Assembly: GCA_903856875.1 (NCBI GenBank)
Contig: CAIODE010000089.1
Location: forward strand, 1-9,076
Reading direction: 5' to 3'
Source of the DNA: an uncultured Burkholderiales bacterium
GTDB taxonomy: Bacteria; Pseudomonadota; Gammaproteobacteria; Burkholderiales; Burkholderiaceae_C
DNA: 9,076 nucleotides
Positions 5,638 through 9,076 of this stretch are shown here, piece after piece. The position numbers and the translations under genes are program-made. The notes below the pieces were generated by a model. The model did not search any database, was not told where the DNA came from, and worked only from the letters and a program-made list of their open reading frames with translations. How positions within the stretch are numbered: the stretch's first letter is position 1; each line of letters opens with the position of its first letter.

Positions 5638-7232
5638 GGTTTGCTCCTCAATGGGTCTGGCGACTTCACAACGGCAAGGGGTCCTATCACCTCCAGGGTT
5701 TCCCAGTCTGAAGGCCAATACGCTTTGGTGTTCTTGACCAAGGCCATCTCGCCTGGCAGTGGCTCTCGTCTGGGAGCCTCTTGTTGCCTGTAAGTGGCGA
5801 ACGAAGGAAGGTGAACACCCCATTGAACAATGGTGCTGGACTGATCACGAAACTTCAAAGCGAGTCCTTGCACTGGAGCCTGAAGTGTTTGCGACCACCA
5901 TGGCAATACAACGAGTGCTAAAACGCTGGTTTGAAAAACCGAAAAGGACATAAACCCAAATCCATGGGTCATATAGGTGTTGGCAGGTTTGGCCACGCGC
6001 AACACATGATTTAAAGCAGGCGCAACATAGAGTAGCAAGGGAAGTGCAAACAACCAAACCTTCATCTGGGTGTGAGGTGACGCATCTAACAAGCTTTTGT
6101 AAAACACGTCAGCCACCCATTCAGGGTGCTGCTGCAAATAACTTGGCAGCAAAAGAATTGCGGCCAAGCCAGACATTGCAACAGCCCAAGTCAAGGCCCA
6201 CATGCGGCGGCTAGCTGACACTGCTGCCGTGGTTAGCAACAGACACACCGCAGGTCCTGCATACAGCAAATAATGAGGAAGCTTGGTATTGGCTATGCTG
6301 AAAAAACAAAACACAAAGGCAAGCCAGACCCAAGCGTATTTCAACAGCGGTTGTTGCCATTGTGTTCGGACATTGGCAATTGCACTCAAAAACAAGGTCG
6401 ACCAAGGCAACCACAACAAGGGCAATGCAACTGCGAAATAAGCCCAGTGACCCGAGTGCCCTTCCATGCTGCCCATAAAGCGCTCGACGTTGTGTTTCAA
6501 GAAAAATCCATTGATAAAACTTTGACCATGCCTTTCATAGGCATAGAGGTACCAAGGACAAGACACGGCAAGCAAAACCAACCAAGCTCCAAGATCGGTG
6601 AATAGCGCCTTAAGCGGCGCACGCGATTGAGGAATAAGCAGGCCGTAAATTGCCAATGCGCCTACTGGCAAAACAATGGTTACGGGGCCTTTGACCAAAA
6701 GCCCCAAGGCAACCCAGAGGGCTAGCTGTCTGCGGGAAGCAACACTGTTGGTACTGATGACTCGCCAGAGGTCAATGAAAATCAAGACGAAAAAAAGGCC
6801 CAACAAGGCATCTGCTGTAGCGGTTCTTGCCATGGCCCAAGGCCCCAAGCTGGTCGCTGAAATGACAGCAGCCATCACGCCCGCTCGTGGGCCCCATTGT
6901 TGATGCGCAAATCGAGCCAATGCCAGACTTGCTAGCCAACCCGACAGTGCCGAAGGCAACCTAAAAGCAAACTCATTGATGCCAAAGATAGACACACTGA
7001 TCGCTTGCAACCAATAAACACCAATGGGTTTGTCAAAGCGGTCCAGACCATTCAGGGTGGTGTGTCCCCAATCACCAGAAAATAGCATTTCACGGGTGGC
7101 TTCCGTGAATGCGCCTTCGTCTACATCAAATAAAAGCGCTTGATCTAGGCCCAACAAAAAGAAAACAAGCAAGGCCATGGCGCCCAAAAACCATTTGCCA
7201 GTGAATGATCGGGGTTGATCACTTAATGACAT
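5634..7232 (-). CDS. ArnT-like (GT83/PMT-family) membrane glycosyltransferase
   Basis: A 532-residue integral membrane enzyme expected to take a sugar from an undecaprenyl-phosphate carrier on the periplasmic side and attach it to an envelope acceptor. The first loop has the Asp-Glu pair typical of the GT-C fold in DVDEGAFTEATREML (36-50; Asp38, Glu39). Family landmarks follow: RFDKPIGVYWLQ (65-76, ArnT-type KP..YWL), RLPSAL (91-96), RTATADALLGLFF (136-148), LGLLVKGPV (177-185), CPWYLY (225-230), FFLKHNVERF (243-252) and KLPHYLLY (317-324). About eleven or twelve hydrophobic stretches are seen, then a short soluble C-terminus from about 455. The ATG at 7232 is chosen because GAGG lies six bases upstream (7239-7242) and it overlaps the GT2 gene by 14 bases; an in-frame ATG at 7298 would overlap by 80. 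The donor sugar is unknown: aminoarabinose, glucosamine, galactosamine or others are possible, so arnT is not assigned. Confidence 0.88.
   Translation of the reverse strand: MSLSDQPRSFTGKWFLGAMALLVFFLLGLDQALLFDVDEGAFTEATREMLFSGDWGHTTLNGLDRFDKPIGVYWLQAISVSIFGINEFAFRLPSALSGWLASLALARFAHQQWGPRAGVMAAVISATSLGPWAMARTATADALLGLFFVLIFIDLWRVISTNSVASRRQLALWVALGLLVKGPVTIVLPVGALAIYGLLIPQSRAPLKALFTDLGAWLVLLAVSCPWYLYAYERHGQSFINGFFLKHNVERFMGSMEGHSGHWAYFAVALPLLWLPWSTLFLSAIANVRTQWQQPLLKYAWVWLAFVFCFFSIANTKLPHYLLYAGPAVCLLLTTAAVSASRRMWALTWAVAMSGLAAILLLPSYLQQHPEWVADVFYKSLLDASPHTQMKVWLFALPLLLYVAPALNHVLRVAKPANTYMTHGFGFMSFSVFQTSVLALVVLPWWSQTLQAPVQGLALKFRDQSSTIVQWGVHLPSFATYRQQEAPRREPLPGEMALVKNTKAYWPSDWETLEVIGPLAVVKSPDPLRSKP
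5644..5649 (-). promoter_or_regulatory. Strong ribosome binding site deciding the PAP2 start
   Basis: GAGGAG on the minus strand, six bases before the ATG at 5637, inside the end of the ArnT-like gene. It is the best Shine-Dalgarno sequence I found in the window and fixes the PAP2 start in preference to the longer reading frame. Confidence 0.75.
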
Positions 7233-8247
7233 GCCACGCCTCGTTGGGGTTTGCAGTAAAGTCGTCGAGCGTGTGATATGAATTGAATTTGCCAGCATCG
7301 TAATAAGTGCGCATCAAAATCTCTGCAATAACACCCGTTGTTAGGAGTTGCAGTCCACTGACAACAGCAAAGAATCCGAGAAACATCAAGGGCCGATTAC
7401 CAATCGATTCGCCCATGACTTTCAAGATGCCAAGGTAAGTGAGAATCAATAGACCGATTCCTGTGACGATGCTGCCAAGTCCTCCAAAGAAATGTCCTGG
7501 TCTAGAGCCAAATCTTAAAAAATAGTGAATGGACAAGAGGTCAAGTAAGACACGAAATGTTCGCGAAAGACCGTATTTAGATTGGCCTTTCATCCGAGGA
7601 AAGTGCGAAACAGGTATTTCAGCCATTCGCATCGGAGATGTCACCGTGGCCAGCCAAGCAGGAATAAATCGGTGCATCTCTCCATACAGGCGTACTTTGC
7701 GAAGCACAGATGCTCTAAAGGCCTTCAGACTGCAGCCGAGGTCTTGAAAATTAAGCCCACTGACATTGCGAATTAAGCGATTGGCTAATTTTGAAGGTAT
7801 CTTGCGAAGCCACAAACCATCTTGTCTGTTCTGACGCCAGCCGGCCACCATGTCCAGGTCTTTAGACAGCAAATGATGAACCAATTTGGGAATATCGCGC
7901 GGGTCGTTTTGCAAATCACCGTCCATGGTCACAATGACATCACCTCTAGCGGCGTCTATGCCCGCTTGCATGGCAGCCGTCTGCTTGAAGTTACGAAGCA
8001 AATGAATCAAACGAACATGGGGTCCAACAGTTTTTGCCGCTAAATTCAAATGATCCCAAGTAGCATCACTGCTGCCGTCATCAACCACAATCAATTCCCA
8101 AGGATAGGGATAGTTCAATAATGCAGCTTGAACCGCTTGAATCAAATCACTTGCAAGTTCTTCTTCGTTGTACATCGGCACAACAACCGAAAGCTGATGT
8201 GACTTCATTGCACCATCTATCGCCACCAGGCGAGCTGAATCAGACAT
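7219..8247 (-). CDS. Family 2 glycosyltransferase, DPM1/GtrB/ArnC-like (polyprenyl-phosphate sugar synthase)
   Basis: A 342-residue enzyme predicted to transfer a sugar from a nucleotide donor to undecaprenyl phosphate at the cytoplasmic face. The GT-A domain begins with SVVVPMYNEEE (20-30), then VVDDGSSD (54-61) and DGDLQNDP (109-116), the metal-binding DXD-type region. MHRFIPAW (191-198) and KGQSKYGLSR (220-229) are typical of polyprenyl-phosphate glycosyltransferases. Two hydrophobic segments (about 253-277 and 285-310) form the C-terminal membrane hairpin seen in GtrB and ArnC. The start is uncertain. The ATG at 8247 gives an 8-base overlap with the gene before it and is preferred; ATGs at 8280, 8256 and 8208 are possible, and 8208 (MKSHQLSVVVP) would begin closest to the conserved core. 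None has a strong ribosome site. It ends overlapping the ArnT-like gene, the usual pairing of donor synthase and transferase. Confidence 0.9.
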   Translation of the reverse strand: MSDSARLVAIDGAMKSHQLSVVVPMYNEEELASDLIQAVQAALLNYPYPWELIVVDDGSSDATWDHLNLAAKTVGPHVRLIHLLRNFKQTAAMQAGIDAARGDVIVTMDGDLQNDPRDIPKLVHHLLSKDLDMVAGWRQNRQDGLWLRKIPSKLANRLIRNVSGLNFQDLGCSLKAFRASVLRKVRLYGEMHRFIPAWLATVTSPMRMAEIPVSHFPRMKGQSKYGLSRTFRVLLDLLSIHYFLRFGSRPGHFFGGLGSIVTGIGLLILTYLGILKVMGESIGNRPLMFLGFFAVVSGLQLLTTGVIAEILMRTYYDAGKFNSYHTLDDFTANPNEAWHVIK

Positions 8248-9076
8248 GAACACCATTCTGCTTCGATTTGAAATTTTCAAGCTGGAATGCGTTGAAGGAC
8301 AAGGCCACCACAGCGCCTAAAAGTGAAATAGAAAGAAAGAACAGATGGATTAACAAAATACTGCCCATCAAAGCTTTGATCTCTTGCCAACTCAGGCCTA
8401 AGCCAGTCCAAACGCCTGCTTCGTAAGTACCCAGCCCCGCCGGACCCGTCAATGGCAACAGCGCAGACAGCTCACCCGTCAAAGCACCACGCACAGTTTG
8501 AAGAGTGTCTAAGCCTGTCAAACTAGAAAGCATGAGAGATACGACCAGAATTTTGACAAGCCAATTGGCAGCAGACCAGAACCACCCCCATGCACTTGAC
8601 CTTTGGTGCAGAAAGGCCCTGACTTGACGGATGAGAAAATGACGAGAACGCAATAGACGCAGCCACCATTTTTGCGTTGTGAAACACAAGGCCATGGCAA
8701 CTAACAAACCAACCATGCGCGACTCTAAGCTGAGGTAGGGCAACAACAGAAAAGCCAATGAAAGCAAAACGATGCCATCTTGAAATCTCAACCACAGAAG
8801 GCTTCGAATACATTGCTGCATTGACACATTGAGTAATTTTTGAACCAAGACCGGATAGCCTAATTCACCCACTCGGAAAGGCACCAACACCACAGCAGCG
8901 TTGTGCAGAAAAGTTAAGCTCAACGCATCCCAGAAAGTGATCTTGCCATGCGCATGCCACTCTAGCTTAAAGCGAAATGCTCTAAACAAAAAACTACTTA
9001 ACCAACCCAAAGTGCAAATGAACAGGACGGTTTTCGGAACTTCCAGCAAACGCGTAATTGTCAAATTCCAATCGGA
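8240..9076 (-). CDS. Multi-pass membrane protein, LPG-synthase-TM/AglD-like family (5' end cut by window)
   Basis: The frame is open to the right edge of the window, so the N-terminus may be missing. A TTG at 9064 could start a 274-residue protein, but no good ribosome site precedes it and the reading continues upstream without a stop. Numbered from that TTG, a hydrophobic segment leads into FRAFRFKLEW (27-36), followed by LHNAAVVLVPFRVGELGYPVL (53-73) with the family's P-x-R-x-GE signature, WLRFQDGIVLLSLAFLLLP (91-109), and LLPLTGPAGLGTYEAG (202-217), matching the family's PGGLGxxEA signature. About six or seven hydrophobic segments are visible. The family includes the flippase half of MprF, the hopanoid-locus protein HpnL and archaeal AglD. 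There is no lysyl-transferase domain before the stop, so it does not make lysyl-phosphatidylglycerol. As first visible gene of a glycosyltransferase operon, a role in flipping the lipid-linked sugar is a reasonable guess. Confidence 0.8.
   Translation of the reverse strand, partial: SDWNLTITRLLEVPKTVLFICTLGWLSSFLFRAFRFKLEWHAHGKITFWDALSLTFLHNAAVVLVPFRVGELGYPVLVQKLLNVSMQQCIRSLLWLRFQDGIVLLSLAFLLLPYLSLESRMVGLLVAMALCFTTQKWWLRLLRSRHFLIRQVRAFLHQRSSAWGWFWSAANWLVKILVVSLMLSSLTGLDTLQTVRGALTGELSALLPLTGPAGLGTYEAGVWTGLGLSWQEIKALMGSILLIHLFFLSISLLGAVVALSFNAFQLENFKSKQNGVHV

Noticed and set aside
5638..5823. 62-residue N-terminal extension of the PAP2 protein from an ATG at 5823
   Set aside because: It overlaps the end of the ArnT-like gene in another frame, has low-quality sequence, and a strong ribosome site plus a 4-base stop-start overlap support the start at 5637.
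6273..6605. 110-codon plus-strand frame inside the ArnT-like gene
   Set aside because: It is a shadow of a clear membrane glycosyltransferase, with Gln/Lys-rich composition caused by the opposite strand's hydrophobic codons.
7233..7298. Longer start of the ArnT-like protein at 7298
   Set aside because: It would overlap the GT2 gene by 80 bases; the ATG at 7232 has GAGG six bases upstream and a typical short N-terminus before the first membrane segment.

Overview
The window looks like chromosomal DNA of a Betaproteobacterium, probably Burkholderiales. This rests on the style of the Ppx, PPK1 and lysine-rich histone-like proteins; the genus cannot be fixed from the sequence alone. Base composition is moderate and fairly even. 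Coding density is very high: no gap between genes exceeds about 135 bases, and there are no RNA genes, insertion sequences, CRISPR arrays or phage genes.

Left half (1-4881), a polyphosphate and phosphohistidine locus. On the plus strand are ppx (exopolyphosphatase, Ppx/GppA family) and a small histone-H1-like protein with a lysine/alanine-rich tail joined to a ribbon-helix-helix-like C-terminus. Facing them on the minus strand are ppk1 (polyphosphate kinase 1) followed by sixA (phosphohistidine phosphatase). The two transcription units converge so tightly that the two stop codons abut with no base between them. The regions before ppx and before ppk1 share an identical 12-mer (ATTGTCATCAAA), each pointing toward its own gene. 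Before ppk1 it lies in a tandem 11-bp repeat typical of a PhoB (Pho) box, so phosphate-starvation control of polyphosphate making and breaking is likely.

Right half (4882-9076), a four-gene minus-strand operon with overlapping genes. In transcription order it encodes a multi-pass membrane protein of the LPG-synthase-TM/AglD-like family (5' end cut by the window), a DPM1/GtrB/ArnC-like family 2 glycosyltransferase, an ArnT-like (GT83/PMT) integral membrane glycosyltransferase, and a PAP2-type membrane phosphatase. Overlaps of 8 (start uncertain), 14 and 4 bases suggest translational coupling. By analogy with the Arn, Flm and Lgm systems, the GT2 enzyme would charge undecaprenyl phosphate with a sugar in the cytoplasm, the sugar-lipid would be flipped, the ArnT-like enzyme would transfer the sugar to an envelope acceptor such as lipid A, and the PAP2 enzyme would remove or recycle a lipid phosphate. 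The sugar and acceptor cannot be read from the sequence.

The most interesting leads are the histone-like protein embedded in the polyphosphate locus (a candidate polyphosphate-granule/nucleoid organiser), the paired Pho-box-like sites, and the envelope-glycosylation cassette with its possible flippase.
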